The notes: generated by a model from the letters alone, not told the origin. DNA of 64,000 bases from Psychrobacter sp. GP33 (GCF_014119005.1 NZ_JACGYX010000001.1:1-64000), one strand, 5' to 3'; positions 1 to 11,244 are shown, counted from the stretch's first letter. Numbers and translations: made by a program.

Positions 1-79
1 AGTTTATATAAATAATAAAGCAAAGATAGCTCCCATTATAAAAATACGGTTAAGTAATTTTAAAAATAGAGGCAAGCTT

Positions 80-565
80 ATGTTAAGTGTAAAACACTTA
101 TCGAATGATGTAGCTGAACGTCAACAAGATATTCAGTCGGTGGCTGATATTGAAGCTATTATTCACCAGCAAGATATATGGACTTATGAGTCGCTTACTG
201 GTTTGTTAACGCAAGACAGTGTAAAACTGCTCGTTGCTATTCATAAGACTAGTGAGAATCCAGGCGCAGTTGTTGGCTACTGTTTATATCAAGTAGTATT
301 TGAGCAAGCAGAGATATTGCGTATCGGTACGCACCCTAACTATCAGCGTCAAGGTATCGCCTCGCAGTTATTCGCAACGCTTAATAATGAGTTGCAAGCT
401 GATAAGATTGAGAGTTTGTTGTTAGAAGTACGTGCTGATAATGCGCCAGCAATAGCACTTTATCAGCAGCAAGGATTTGATGAGATTCACCGTCGCAAAG
501 ACTATTATCAACATTCACATAAACCAGCAATGGATGCACTTATTATGCAGCTTAGTTATGTTTAA
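80..565 (+). CDS. rimI: RimI-like GNAT N-acetyltransferase
   Basis: Probable ribosomal-protein S18-alanine N-acetyltransferase, which moves acetyl from acetyl-CoA to a protein N-terminus in the cytosol. The 161-residue protein is a single GNAT domain. The acetyl-CoA pyrophosphate loop is QRQGIA at residues 89-94. The segment LEVRADN (115-121), an ALY motif after it, and a closing tyrosine pair (142-143) follow the RimI pattern. The length fits the family. ATG at 80 is preceded by GAGG with about 7 bases spacing. The left neighbour lies outside the window, so operon membership is unknown. RimI-type acetyltransferases are hard to separate from other GNATs by eye, so the substrate is inferred. 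Confidence 0.8.
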   Translation: MLSVKHLSNDVAERQQDIQSVADIEAIIHQQDIWTYESLTGLLTQDSVKLLVAIHKTSENPGAVVGYCLYQVVFEQAEILRIGTHPNYQRQGIASQLFATLNNELQADKIESLLLEVRADNAPAIALYQQQGFDEIHRRKDYYQHSHKPAMDALIMQLSYV

Positions 566-642
566 TAGCATTTGTTTAATGAGAATAATTTAGCAATAAT
601 AGGCTCATAATATTATAAATATTAAGTTATTAAGATTAGAGT

Positions 643-786
643 GTTTATTGTGTTTATTGTGATGACTGTGATGACTGTGATGACTGTGATGACTGTGATG
701 ACTGTGATGACTGTGATGACTGTGATGACTGTGATGACTGTGATGACTGTGATGACTGTGATGACTGTGATGACTGTGATGACTGT
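643..786. repeat. 9-bp minisatellite, 14 perfect units plus 2 variant units
   Basis: The unit GATGACTGT is repeated 14 times without error from 661 to 786 (126 bp). Two copies of a related 9-mer, GTTTATTGT, lie in the same register just before it (643-660), and a degraded unit follows. The array sits between the convergent rimI-like gene and merR. Five of the six frames are free of stops inside it, so the array produces artificial open frames (Met-Thr-Val, Gln-Ser-Ser and Val-Ile-Thr repeats) that I do not call as genes. The perfect identity of the units points to recent slippage expansion, so copy number probably varies between strains. Confidence 0.95.
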
Positions 787-814
787 GAATGACAGGATAT
801 ATGAAAAAGGGCGA

Positions 815-1258
815 TTAAAGGGGGGGCATGGAAGAGGAAGAAGGTTTGCAATCCTCAACGTTATGGATATAAGAGCTGTCTGTTTTCATACGTTTAAGAA
901 TATCAATACGCTGAGTTAATAACTCAACCATAAGGTTGATATTGGCTTGCTGTTTTTTAACTTGTTCTAGTTTTTGCTCAGTGACATAAAGCTGCTCACT
1001 AATATCGAGCTGCCCATCGTAATAATCATTCAAGCTGTCTTTAATTTCAGTTAACGTAAAGCCGATCGCCTGAGCACTCTTAATCAACTCAATGCGTTCG
1101 ATACATTCTGGATGAAATTCAGTATATAGACGCGAACCCGCTTGGCGTTTACGAGATTTTAGCAGCCCAAGCTGATCATAATGGCGCACTGTATCTTTAG
1201 TAGTATTGGCTTGGTTTGCAAGTGCACCGATGAGCAAAAATGATGTATCTGGTATCAT
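815..1258 (-). CDS. MerR-family transcriptional regulator
   Basis: A 147-residue DNA-binding regulator of the MerR family. The N-terminal winged helix-turn-helix covers roughly residues 7-75, with the family-typical TVRHYDQLGLL segment near residues 23-33. A long helix rich in Gln, Lys and Glu (about 85-125) is the dimerisation coiled coil. There is no cysteine cluster like that of metal-sensing MerR proteins, so the effector is unknown. ATG at 1258 is preceded by GAGG at 7 bases. The 3' end is unusual: the last codons run into a tract of seven G (820-826 on the plus strand) and encode a Ser-rich tail ending MPPL, about 30 bp from the minisatellite. The target gene cannot be told from the sequence. 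Confidence 0.85.
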   Translation of the reverse strand: MIPDTSFLLIGALANQANTTKDTVRHYDQLGLLKSRKRQAGSRLYTEFHPECIERIELIKSAQAIGFTLTEIKDSLNDYYDGQLDISEQLYVTEQKLEQVKKQQANINLMVELLTQRIDILKRMKTDSSYIHNVEDCKPSSSSMPPL

Positions 1259-1324
1259 ACAATAACCTCATAATTGCAAAAAAAATTTAAATTCGATAAA
1301 AATTGAGGTTGGTGGTAGTTTATT

Positions 1325-2140
1325 TTAAAGCTTATCGTTCTTTAGCTTCCAAGGCGCTAGTGTGTCTAAAAGGGCAACTGCCAGTGACTGATGAGAATTA
1401 GCCCGCCACTTTTCTGAACTGCTACCAATCAAAAGGTTTAGTTGCGCTAGAAAGTCCGCACGCAGTAAGGTAGTCGCGCCTAAGCTCATTAAATGCTCGT
1501 TAGGCAATTGACAATCCACTAACGCAACCTTACTTTGTTCGCATAAATGCATCAGACCCCAAAATGCTAATTTTGACGCATTGGAAGCACGATGAAACAT
1601 CGACTCGCCAAAATAAATTTGACCTATTTTAAGCCCATATAAACCGCCTATGAGCTGCTTGTTCTCATCCCAGACTTCAATGCTATGAGCAAACCCGTAA
1701 GCATGCAGTTGAGTATAAGCATCGATCATCTCATCATGAATCCATGTATGTTCGCCTTCAGGTAGCTCATTGCTACGTGGCAAGCTACAGGCATGGATGA
1801 CTTCATTGAACGCTTGGTCAAGTGTCAATTGCCAGCGTTCGCGTTTGGCTTGACGACGGAGCGATTTGCTTGGCAGATAGTCAGCTGGGACTATGACACA
1901 CCGTGGTTCAGGGCACCACCATGCGATAGGCTCATCTTCATTAAACCATGGGAAGAGCCCTTGCGCATAGGCTGAAATCAAAGTTTCAGGCGATAAATCA
2001 CCACCGACAGCCACCACACCGATACCATCGGGATCGACGGTATCAGGGTTCGGGAATTGATAGTGCCCAAGACTTCTCAACGTATTGCGAGCTGTCTCAG
2101 GCGCCATATCAGTAGTTAGAATGTCAGATAAGTTGTGCAC
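1325..2140 (-). CDS. aat: leucyl/phenylalanyl-tRNA--protein transferase
   Basis: Aat transfers Leu or Phe from aminoacyl-tRNA to proteins with N-terminal Arg or Lys, marking them for ClpS/ClpAP degradation (N-degron pathway, cytosol). The 271-residue protein has the family hallmarks: GGDLSPETLISAYAQGLFPWF early on, then IAWWCPEPR, and the GGLYGLKIGQIYFGESMF segment in the GNAT-like fold. It is longer than E. coli Aat because of about 30 extra N-terminal residues. The start is GTG at 2140, which abuts the trxB stop codon (2141-2143). A later ATG at 2107 is possible but has no ribosome-binding site. The arrangement implies cotranscription and translational coupling with trxB. Confidence 0.93.
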   Translation of the reverse strand: MHNLSDILTTDMAPETARNTLRSLGHYQFPNPDTVDPDGIGVVAVGGDLSPETLISAYAQGLFPWFNEDEPIAWWCPEPRCVIVPADYLPSKSLRRQAKRERWQLTLDQAFNEVIHACSLPRSNELPEGEHTWIHDEMIDAYTQLHAYGFAHSIEVWDENKQLIGGLYGLKIGQIYFGESMFHRASNASKLAFWGLMHLCEQSKVALVDCQLPNEHLMSLGATTLLRADFLAQLNLLIGSSSEKWRANSHQSLAVALLDTLAPWKLKNDKL

Positions 2141-3991
<1,851 letters not shown>

Positions 3992-6900
3992 GTGATATCA
4001 GCACCGCTTATTGAGTATTTAAAAAAGGGCGTATTTACCATCTTAGGGTTAATGCTGGCCGTCTATTTGTTTGTGATTTTGCTGACCTATACCAGTAATG
4101 ATCCCAGTTGGTCGCATATCAGCAGCGATATGACCACAGTTAATAATACCGGTGGGGCAATGGGCGCGTGGCTGTCGGATTTACTCTATAGCTTTTTTGG
4201 CTTTGGCGCATGGTGGTTGCTGGCGTTTTTGATTTATGAGTCTATCTTAATATGGTGGGATAATAAACCGGCATTTTGGGTGTTACGTTTGGTGGCTTAT
4301 GTATTTTTATTATTAAGTGCCAGCGCGCTTATTGCTCAGTTTATGACCGTCTTGCAACCGAGTGCAGAGACCGTCAGCACAGGAATTAAGGGTTTGACGG
4401 GTGGCGTGATTGGCACTGAGTTACAAGTGCGCTTGGCTCAACTCTTGACTGCGTGGGGAAGCTTGTTGTTTTTAACGCTATTTGTGGTGATTACGGCAAC
4501 TTTTGCCTTTAACATCCATTGGACAATTTTTTATCAAAAACTCACCACCTTGTCATGGCTGGGTTCTGGGATTAAAAATGATGCACAAGATGTGCTCAGT
4601 ACTGGTGCAAAATCTAGCCGTCAGCCAAGTGCTAAAAGCAGACGCTCACGGGTGCAAGATGGTAAAGATTTAATCATTAGTAAAATAACTCAAAAACGCC
4701 CTGACTATGGACAGTTGCCGTTAGAGCTACAGCCTGATGCAAATGGTTCATCCCAAGGTAGCTTACTTCATGACAGCAATAATGGTCAATCAGCGGACAG
4801 TCAAGCGCGATTTAGTGGTGTGCTTACTGACTTTTTAACCCAGTCTGGACTGGGTGAGAGTGTAAAGGCGTCTGTACAACAGGCCTCAGACCGAGCAAAA
4901 GCCGCGATAAATCAGGAATCGGCAGAAGCCCTCAAGCCTAGTTACAATAGTAATCGCGCTGCTAATAACCAGAACGCGCATAACGCGGACAACTATACGG
5001 TGAATGCTGGTGTTAAAACTAATCCTAACACTAGCCACAATACTGTCTCTAGCACCAGCGTCGCCCGTAAGGTTGAGCCCAGCTTTGCGTGGAATGATGC
5101 CAGTACTGTTGAGGACTTATTAGCCCAAGAAGCTGTTGTTGCCCATGGTCACTCCCATCCGCTTCCTGCCTCTAGCGATGAGGAAAAACTTGCTCAATCC
5201 ATAACTGATAAGCCTGCAACGACTGAGCCTAGAGCCACAGAACCTAAAGCTACCGCGCCTATTAATAGTACAGTGGTAGCGCCTAAACCATCAAATGACT
5301 TATCAGCGGCTATAGAAACGCCCGTTGTTGAAAGCCGTACTGAGTTTACAAATACGACGACAGATAACACAAAGCCGCCGAGCAAAAATGTTGATGGTTT
5401 AGCAGCAACAGGGCTTACAGAGCATGAGTCAGTTTCAGCACCAACTACATTAGAAACGTCGTTTACAGCTGATACACCGCGCTCTAGGGTCAAAGCTGCT
5501 GAACCAACAGCGCCAGTAGTTAATGAACGTTTAACGCATGAGCCAGCAGATACCGAAGCGGATACACCAGATGTCTTTGCGGCTATGGTATCGCAAACCT
5601 CTATTCCACAAGATATGACACCGACCAATACGCCACCTGCCAATCCAAAAGCAACACTAACGGCAACGGATGCGCTTGTTAATGACGCTCTTATTAATGA
5701 GAACAAAGATAATTCATTGGTAACTTCAAAACCTAGCATCAGCTTTGCCGTGCCAGAGGGCAACAGTAGCAATCATATTACCGATATGATGCCTGACGAG
5801 ACAGATGATGAGTTAGATGCCCCAGTCATGCCGGAGATCCATGATGATACCGCATTTTCTCAGCGCTCCCGTTCCATGCAAACGGCAGCGTACCGCGCGC
5901 AGTTAACGCCGATTCCTGCCTTATCTATCTTAGATAAGCCTGACCCCAATCATCAGCCAAGCTATACTACCGTTGAACTTGAGCAGTTATCAGAATTACT
6001 GGAAATTAAACTACAAGAATTTAACGTTAAAGCAAACGTGGTCAATGCGATTCCTGGGCCAGTGGTTACAAGATTTGAAGTTGAGCTTGCGCCTGGGGTA
6101 AAAGCCAGTAAGGTTACTGGTATCTCACGTGATTTGGCGCGCTCCTTGTCGATGGCGTCTTTGCGCGTGGTTGAGGTCATTCCCGGTAAGCCGTATATTG
6201 GTATTGAAGTGCCGAACAAACAGCGTGAAATGGTGCGCTTAATTGAGCTGCTGGATACCGAGAAATTCAAAGATACTAAATCGCAAATTAGTATCGCCAT
6301 GGGTAAAGATATCGGTGGCAAGCCCATCATTAGTGACCTTGCCCGCGCGCCACATATGTTGGTTGCCGGAACGACCGGTTCTGGTAAGTCGGTACTGGTC
6401 AATTCCATGTTGTTATCCATGTTACTAAAATACACGCCTGAACAACTGCGTCTTATTTTGATTGACCCTAAGCAGCTTGAGTTGGCGAATTATAACGACA
6501 TTCCGCATTTGCTCACGCCTGTGGTCACCGATATGACCGAGGCTGCAAGTAGTTTGTCGTGGTGTGTGGCAGAGATGGAGCGTCGTTATTTTCTGATGAG
6601 TGTGCTCAAAGTGCGTAAATTGAGCGACTTTAATAGAAAAGTACGCGCCGCTGAAAAATCCGGTAATCCAATACTCGACCCATTATGGAAACCCAATGAC
6701 AGCGTTAGTATCAGCCAAGCGCCCAAGATGAAAACCTTACCGATGATTGTGATTGTCGCTGACGAATTTGCCGATATGATTATGCAAGTCGGTAAGCAGG
6801 CAGAGGAGTTAATCACCCGCCTTGCACAAAAATCACGAGCGGCAGGGATTCATTTAATATTAGCCACTCAGCGTCCCTCAGTTGATGTGATTACCGGATT

Positions 6901-7381
6901 AATTAAAGCCAATATCCCTGTCCGTGCCGCGCTACGCGTGAACTCAAAAGTTGACTCGCGCACGATTTTGGACAGTGGCGGTGCCGAAGATATGCTGGGC
7001 AATGGCGATATGCTGTTCTTAGGACCGGGACAAATTGAACCGGACCGTGTGCATGGCGCGTATGTTAGCGATGAAGAAGTGAATAGCGTGTGTGATGCGT
7101 GGCGAGAGCGTGGCGCGCCCGATTATATTGACAATATGGCAGGTAATTTTGAGCTGTCCAGTATCGGCAGCGGCAGTACGGGCAGTCCGTCTGGTGAAGA
7201 CGATGATCTTTATAACGAAGCGGTTGGCTTTATTATGGAAACCCGTAAAGTCTCCGCATCAAGCATTCAGCGCAAATTTAGCATTGGTTACAACCGTGCA
7301 GCGCGTATTGTTGACTCAATGGAAGAAGCAGGAATCGTCAGTCCGATGGGAAAAAGTGGCAAGCGTGAGTTGCTGATGTGA
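3992..7381 (+). CDS. ftsK: DNA translocase FtsK
   Basis: Membrane-anchored, septum-located DNA pump that moves chromosome ends during division and activates XerCD at dif. The 1129-residue protein has an N-terminal membrane domain of about four helices (residues 15-180), a long low-complexity linker (about 190-640, rich in Thr, Ala, Pro and Asn), then the alpha-beta motor. Walker A is GTTGSGKS with the lysine at residue 799; the Walker B acidic pair is at 924-925, inside IVADEFADM. The conserved LILATQRPSVDVITG segment follows. The C-terminal gamma winged helix (about 1065-1129) reads KOPS sites and contacts XerD. The start is GTG at 3992 after GAGG. A hairpin terminator follows. Confidence 0.97.
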   Translation: MISAPLIEYLKKGVFTILGLMLAVYLFVILLTYTSNDPSWSHISSDMTTVNNTGGAMGAWLSDLLYSFFGFGAWWLLAFLIYESILIWWDNKPAFWVLRLVAYVFLLLSASALIAQFMTVLQPSAETVSTGIKGLTGGVIGTELQVRLAQLLTAWGSLLFLTLFVVITATFAFNIHWTIFYQKLTTLSWLGSGIKNDAQDVLSTGAKSSRQPSAKSRRSRVQDGKDLIISKITQKRPDYGQLPLELQPDANGSSQGSLLHDSNNGQSADSQARFSGVLTDFLTQSGLGESVKASVQQASDRAKAAINQESAEALKPSYNSNRAANNQNAHNADNYTVNAGVKTNPNTSHNTVSSTSVARKVEPSFAWNDASTVEDLLAQEAVVAHGHSHPLPASSDEEKLAQSITDKPATTEPRATEPKATAPINSTVVAPKPSNDLSAAIETPVVESRTEFTNTTTDNTKPPSKNVDGLAATGLTEHESVSAPTTLETSFTADTPRSRVKAAEPTAPVVNERLTHEPADTEADTPDVFAAMVSQTSIPQDMTPTNTPPANPKATLTATDALVNDALINENKDNSLVTSKPSISFAVPEGNSSNHITDMMPDETDDELDAPVMPEIHDDTAFSQRSRSMQTAAYRAQLTPIPALSILDKPDPNHQPSYTTVELEQLSELLEIKLQEFNVKANVVNAIPGPVVTRFEVELAPGVKASKVTGISRDLARSLSMASLRVVEVIPGKPYIGIEVPNKQREMVRLIELLDTEKFKDTKSQISIAMGKDIGGKPIISDLARAPHMLVAGTTGSGKSVLVNSMLLSMLLKYTPEQLRLILIDPKQLELANYNDIPHLLTPVVTDMTEAASSLSWCVAEMERRYFLMSVLKVRKLSDFNRKVRAAEKSGNPILDPLWKPNDSVSISQAPKMKTLPMIVIVADEFADMIMQVGKQAEELITRLAQKSRAAGIHLILATQRPSVDVITGLIKANIPVRAALRVNSKVDSRTILDSGGAEDMLGNGDMLFLGPGQIEPDRVHGAYVSDEEVNSVCDAWRERGAPDYIDNMAGNFELSSIGSGSTGSPSGEDDDLYNEAVGFIMETRKVSASSIQRKFSIGYNRAARIVDSMEEAGIVSPMGKSGKRELLM

Positions 7382-7407
7382 TGTAAAGAGCGATTGCTTA
7401 TTGTTGT

Positions 7408-7439
7408 AAAAGCGAATCATGAGAGTGGTTCGCTTTTTT
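7408..7439 (+). terminator. Rho-independent terminator after ftsK
   Basis: Arms AGCGAATCA (7411-7419) and TGGTTCGCT (7426-7434) pair with one G-T wobble around a six-base loop, extended by AAA/TTT, and end in a T run. It lies about 27 bases after the ftsK stop. Confidence 0.85.
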
Positions 7440-7531
7440 ATGAGAGTTTAAAAAGCTATTTATAAATATTTAAAGAGTTATGATAATGCTAAACGCTAAA
7501 CTATGAATATCGCTAAATATAAAAGGAAATT

Positions 7532-9028
7532 ATGGCTATGTTTAAAGAATATACGCATTATGATGCGCTAGGATTAGCAGAATTAGTCAAGTCAAAACAA
7601 GTCAGCGCTAAAGAGTTGTTGGACGCTGCCATTCATCAAGCCAATAAAATTAATCCAACATTAAACGCTATTATCCACCGTTTCGATGAGCGCGCTTATC
7701 TGGCAGCGCAACAAGGATTGCCACAAGGAGCATTTACTGGCGTCCCTTATTTACTCAAAGACTTGTCGTTCTATTTTGCAGACGAGCCGTTAACCATGGG
7801 CAGCCGCAGTATTCATATTGTCCCAAGTCAAGACAGCGAAATTGTCAAACGTATGAAAGCCACAGGATTGAACACCTTTGGCAAAACCAATACGCCGGAA
7901 TTTGGGTTAATCATTACCACGGAACCCAAAGCGCATGGCGCAACGCAAAACCCGTTTAAAAAGGGCTATAGCTCTGGCGGGTCATCTGGTGGTAGTGCTG
8001 CTGCTGTGGCAAGTGGTATTGTACCGATGGCAGGTGCGGGTGATGGTGGCGGCTCAATTCGCTTTCCTGCGGCGTGGTGCGGGGAATTTGGATTTAAGCC
8101 CAGTCGTGGGCGCAATCCTATAGGACCATCATTTGGTGAAGGCTGGGATGGCGCGATTGCCGACCATGTGATTAGTCGCAGTGTGCGTGACAGCGCTGCC
8201 ATGCTGGATGCCACAAGCGGTTCTGAAGTGGGTGCGCCTTATGTAATAGCTCCGCCTGAAGGCACCTTTTTACAGGCAGCCATGCGCGCACCACGGCGGT
8301 TGACTATTGCCTTACATCAACAGCCATTGGTTGCCGATACGCTCGTAGATAAAGAAGTGCTTGCTGTGCTTGAGCGAACCGCTGCGCAACTCGAAGCCAT
8401 GGGTCATCGTGTAATTCCTGCTGAACCGGCTATTAATATTGACAAATTTTGGCATGATTTTATGGTGGTTATCTGTGCCCATACTGCCTTTACCATTGAT
8501 AATATTGAACGCTGTTTTGGCACTGCACATATCAGTAATCTCGAACCGCAAACTTATAATATGGCGTTGCTTGGACGCTCATTATCAGCCGTTGACTTGG
8601 TGCATGCTAAGCAAGGCTGGCATGATAGTCAGTATCAAACGGGCAAATTGCTTGAGCAATACGATATGATTTTGTGCCCGACTATACCAACGCCTGCGGT
8701 TAAACATGGTGTCTTGCCACCCAGCTATTTGGACGAGTTATTAATGCGTAGTGCTGGCGTGGTTAATAAAGGATTTAGTATTGGCAAATACGCTTTTAGT
8801 TCAGGATTGATTGAACAGTTAAGTCATCCCGTTTTTAGTAAAATGGCATTTACCTTATTAGGCAATGTTACTGGATTGCCAGCCATGTCTGTGCCAGTCG
8901 GTATGAGTAAAAAAGGCTTGCCCATTGGGATGCAGCTGATTGGAAGAATGAATGATGAGACCACATTATTTAGCGTAGCAGGAGAGATGGAGCGCGCCGG
9001 AATGTTTACCAAACCAGCTTTTAGTTGA
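7532..9028 (+). CDS. amidase-signature family hydrolase
   Basis: A 498-residue amidase of the Ser-cisSer-Lys family. Catalytic residues fit the known spacing: Lys76 in LLKDL, cis-Ser151 in the GGSSGGS loop, and nucleophile Ser175 in [10 protein letters not shown]. The family hydrolyses amide bonds. The closest types I can suggest are 6-aminohexanoate-cyclic-dimer hydrolase-like or general aliphatic/aryl amidases. It is not GatA: there are no adjacent gatB or gatC genes, and the C-terminal half differs. No signal peptide is seen, so it is cytosolic. ATG at 7532 follows AAAGGAAATT. It stands alone between the ftsK terminator and a convergent dioxygenase gene. Substrate unknown. Confidence 0.88.
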   Translation: MAMFKEYTHYDALGLAELVKSKQVSAKELLDAAIHQANKINPTLNAIIHRFDERAYLAAQQGLPQGAFTGVPYLLKDLSFYFADEPLTMGSRSIHIVPSQDSEIVKRMKATGLNTFGKTNTPEFGLIITTEPKAHGATQNPFKKGYSSGGSSGGSAAAVASGIVPMAGAGDGGGSIRFPAAWCGEFGFKPSRGRNPIGPSFGEGWDGAIADHVISRSVRDSAAMLDATSGSEVGAPYVIAPPEGTFLQAAMRAPRRLTIALHQQPLVADTLVDKEVLAVLERTAAQLEAMGHRVIPAEPAINIDKFWHDFMVVICAHTAFTIDNIERCFGTAHISNLEPQTYNMALLGRSLSAVDLVHAKQGWHDSQYQTGKLLEQYDMILCPTIPTPAVKHGVLPPSYLDELLMRSAGVVNKGFSIGKYAFSSGLIEQLSHPVFSKMAFTLLGNVTGLPAMSVPVGMSKKGLPIGMQLIGRMNDETTLFSVAGEMERAGMFTKPAFS

Positions 9029-9068
9029 TAACAAAGTAAAAAACAACAAGATAACAATTAAAAATAAT

Positions 9069-9091
9069 GGGATGCTTAATTAAGCATTCCT
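9069..9091 (-). terminator. palindromic hairpin at the end of the dioxygenase gene
   Basis: A 16-bp perfect palindrome, ATGCTTAATTAAGCAT, is extended by further G-C and G-T pairs on each side. Read on the minus strand it is followed by a T-rich stretch (ATTATTTTT), so it can act as terminator for the minus-strand dioxygenase gene, whose stop codon is at its edge. It may also block read-through from the convergent amidase gene. Confidence 0.6.
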
Positions 9092-9992
9092 AATCAAAAC
9101 GATAAATATCCATACCCAAGCTATGATGTGCCATGCTTTCATGAATGACAGATACGCGCTGACCAGCACCTAATGCAAAAAATAGCGGTAATAAGTGTTC
9201 ATCACTTGGATGGATATGTTGATAATTGGGATATTGCTGCCAATCTAAAGCCGTTGGAATATCAGTTTTGAGCTGTCGTAGTAGCCATACTTTAAACTCT
9301 TTTGCTGCTTCATCAATGCTCTCTGCTTGCCAACGTAATGCTTGTAAATTATGAGTGATATTCCCTGAGCCAATAATCAAAATCTGCTGTTCACGAAGCT
9401 GTGCAAGTTGCGCCCCCAACTGATAACAGGCAACACTGTCATAATGCTGTGGCAAGGATATCTGCACGATAGGAATGTCAGCGTCTGGATAGACATGCCG
9501 AAGGGGTGCCCACACTCCATGATCACAGACCCGTACCGGATTGATACTGCAACGAATACCGCGCGCGCTTAGCTGCTGCGCCAAGGATTCGGCAAGGGCT
9601 GGTTGCCCTGATACAGGATATTGTAATTGATACAGCTCGCTATCAAAGCCTGAAAAATCATGCCAAGTCTTCGGTTTAGGGTTACTACTGACTTCAAGCT
9701 TGGCAGATAACCAATGTGCGGACATGATGACGATTGCCTTTGGTTTGGGCAAATTATATCCGATTCGGGTAAGGGCATGAGTGGTTGCGGAGTCTTCTAT
9801 AGCCAGCGTTGGCGCGCCATGCGAGATAAAAATCGCGGGTAGCCGCGCAGCATTGGTCAGCCCAATGGGCATATCTGCCCATGCAACTGCGCCAGTAATA
9901 GGTGCATCAGTTTTTGCCGTATCATGATGGTTGTCATGATAAGAATCACGATACTGGGAAAGAATAGATTTTATTGGTTTTGAATGGCTCAT
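9090..9992 (-). CDS. ygiD: DODA-type extradiol ring-opening dioxygenase (YgiD-like)
   Basis: A 300-residue member of the LigB/DODA superfamily of metal-dependent extradiol dioxygenases. The conserved FISHGAPTLA segment (about residues 51-60), SAHW (near 95) and the LIIGSGNITHNL segment provide the His ligands and fold signatures. The first 40 residues, rich in His and Asp, are an extension before the core. Relatives include E. coli YgiD and plant DOPA dioxygenases; the natural substrate here is unknown. ATG at 9992 overlaps an 8-bp hairpin (9992-10012) that would hold the AGGG ribosome-binding region paired. It is transcribed alone, away from rlmH. Confidence 0.85.
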   Translation of the reverse strand: MSHSKPIKSILSQYRDSYHDNHHDTAKTDAPITGAVAWADMPIGLTNAARLPAIFISHGAPTLAIEDSATTHALTRIGYNLPKPKAIVIMSAHWLSAKLEVSSNPKPKTWHDFSGFDSELYQLQYPVSGQPALAESLAQQLSARGIRCSINPVRVCDHGVWAPLRHVYPDADIPIVQISLPQHYDSVACYQLGAQLAQLREQQILIIGSGNITHNLQALRWQAESIDEAAKEFKVWLLRQLKTDIPTALDWQQYPNYQHIHPSDEHLLPLFFALGAGQRVSVIHESMAHHSLGMDIYRFD

Positions 9993-10012
9993 ATGCCCTG
10001 TATTAGGGCATA
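9992..10012 (-). promoter_or_regulatory. hairpin covering the start region of the dioxygenase gene
   Basis: Arms TATGCCCT (9992-9999) and AGGGCATA (10005-10012) pair perfectly over 8 bp with a five-base loop. In the minus-strand mRNA the second arm contains AGGG, just before the ATG, and the A of the start codon itself. The structure could limit translation, for instance in response to temperature. This is inference from sequence only. Confidence 0.45.
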
Positions 10013-10092
10013 GGCTGGTTTTTCAATCTCTTTTACGCGCGATATTTTATGAATGTTTACTTGCCACATATTTTATCTAATAGTGCTATTTA

Positions 10093-10581
10093 TCAATTGC
10101 CACGGTGATAAGGGTGGTTGTGATTGATACTCATGGCTCGATATAATTGTTCCATTAATACCACGCGCACTAACGGATGCGGTAACGTCAGCGCAGACAA
10201 CGACCATTTTACATCTGCCGCTGCCAACACTTCGGGCGACACGCCATCGGCACCGCCAATTACCAAGGCAATATCATCGCCTTGCTGCATCGCATCGGCA
10301 AGCTTTTCTGCCAAGCCTTCAGTCGATAGCATTTTACCTTTAACATCCAATACCCACAGCTGCTCCCGTCCAGCGGTCGCATGAGCGGCAAGTATTACTT
10401 GACCTTCCTGTTCGCGGTATTGGGCTAAATTTGCATCCGATGGATTCTTGGCGCGTTTGGCTGCGGTAAGCTCCACAATCTCAGTACTAAGCATCGGCTG
10501 GATACGTTTATAATATTCATTAAAGCCAGTTTGCACCCAGCTTGGCATCTTATTACCAACGGTTAAGAGACGTACTTTCAT
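10093..10581 (-). CDS. rlmH: 23S rRNA (pseudouridine1915-N3)-methyltransferase
   Basis: SPOUT-class methyltransferase that uses S-adenosylmethionine to methylate pseudouridine 1915 in helix 69 of 23S rRNA on assembled 70S ribosomes. The protein starts MKVRLLTVGNKMPSWVQTGF. The C-terminal trefoil knot carries VIGGADGVSPEVL and the near-invariant HPLVRVVLMEQLYRA followed by HPYHR. I choose ATG at 10581 (162 residues): an AGGA lies nine bases upstream, whereas an in-frame TTG two codons earlier would be too close to it. No rsfS or nadD is seen next to it, unlike many proteobacteria. Confidence 0.96.
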   Translation of the reverse strand: MKVRLLTVGNKMPSWVQTGFNEYYKRIQPMLSTEIVELTAAKRAKNPSDANLAQYREQEGQVILAAHATAGREQLWVLDVKGKMLSTEGLAEKLADAMQQGDDIALVIGGADGVSPEVLAAADVKWSLSALTLPHPLVRVVLMEQLYRAMSINHNHPYHRGN

Positions 10582-10710
10582 GACCAATTATCCTTGCTAT
10601 TTATTCTTAGAAGCTTTTACTTATCATCAATATTATGATGAAAATGGCACTTATTCTACGTAAATAAAGTCAATACGTCTCACTTTTTTCTTGTCTTGCA
10701 AAAGCATTAG

Positions 10711-11244
10711 TTATGAATCCGTTAATGGCAATAGCGTTTCGGAAACCGTATCGTTATAAGCGGCTTTTGCATTTTTGGTAATAATGGTCAAAGTTGCATC
10801 TGACTCAAAAACAATGGCTTCAATCTCGTTTAAATTGCGGATACCTTCTGCTCGCATAGCGCTTTCAAGCTCTTGTTGGGTCAAGCGTTCTGCACGCATG
10901 GCATCAGACAAGTATTGCCCTTGATAAAACACAATACGCGGTTCAGATAAAATCACACTGCTAAATGGCGCTGAGATAGAGGCATATTTAGTCACTAAAA
11001 ACTGTAAGACATACAGCACCACAATGGCTGAACCGCCTTCGACAAAAGGAATATCCTCGAGCAAAATAGTGCTGGCACCCAATGAGCCAATCATGACGGT
11101 CACAATCCAATCAAAATTATTGAGCTGTGAGGTCGAGCGCTTGCCAGAAATCTTGGTGATAAGGACGATAAGAATATAGACCATCACCGCAGTAATGATG
11201 ATGCGTCCAAGGTTGTCGATATTGTCAAAAAATAACATATCCAT
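10711..11244 (-). CDS. DUF421 (YetF/YcaP-like) membrane protein
   Basis: A 177-residue inner-membrane protein with about three N-terminal helices (residues 12-90) followed by a cytosolic DUF421 domain. The conserved KISGKRSTSQLNNFDWIVTV segment joins helices one and two, and PRIVFYQGQYL starts the soluble domain. Members of this family have no firmly established function; some Bacillus relatives are linked to spore membranes. ATG at 11244 is preceded by GGAGA at 8 bases. It appears monocistronic. The region just upstream contains a set of 15-bp tandem units (11283-11342). Confidence 0.85.
   Translation of the reverse strand: MDMLFFDNIDNLGRIIITAVMVYILIVLITKISGKRSTSQLNNFDWIVTVMIGSLGASTILLEDIPFVEGGSAIVVLYVLQFLVTKYASISAPFSSVILSEPRIVFYQGQYLSDAMRAERLTQQELESAMRAEGIRNLNEIEAIVFESDATLTIITKNAKAAYNDTVSETLLPLTDS

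Noticed and set aside
661..786. Possible CRISPR array
   Set aside because: Units are 9 bp and contiguous with no spacers, and no cas gene is present.
622..919. Open frames through the minisatellite (Met-Thr-Val, Val-Ile-Thr and Gln-Ser-Ser repeat proteins)
   Set aside because: They exist only because the 9-bp unit lacks stops in most frames. There is no ribosome-binding site or recognisable flanking domain, and the plus-strand frame overlaps merR.
5194..5772. 192-residue open frame on the minus strand inside ftsK
   Set aside because: It is a shadow of the low-complexity FtsK linker, and the residue bias mirrors the linker codons.
10093..10587. TTG start for rlmH two codons upstream
   Set aside because: The AGGA site would lie only three bases from it; ATG 10581 has proper spacing and matches the family's N-terminus.
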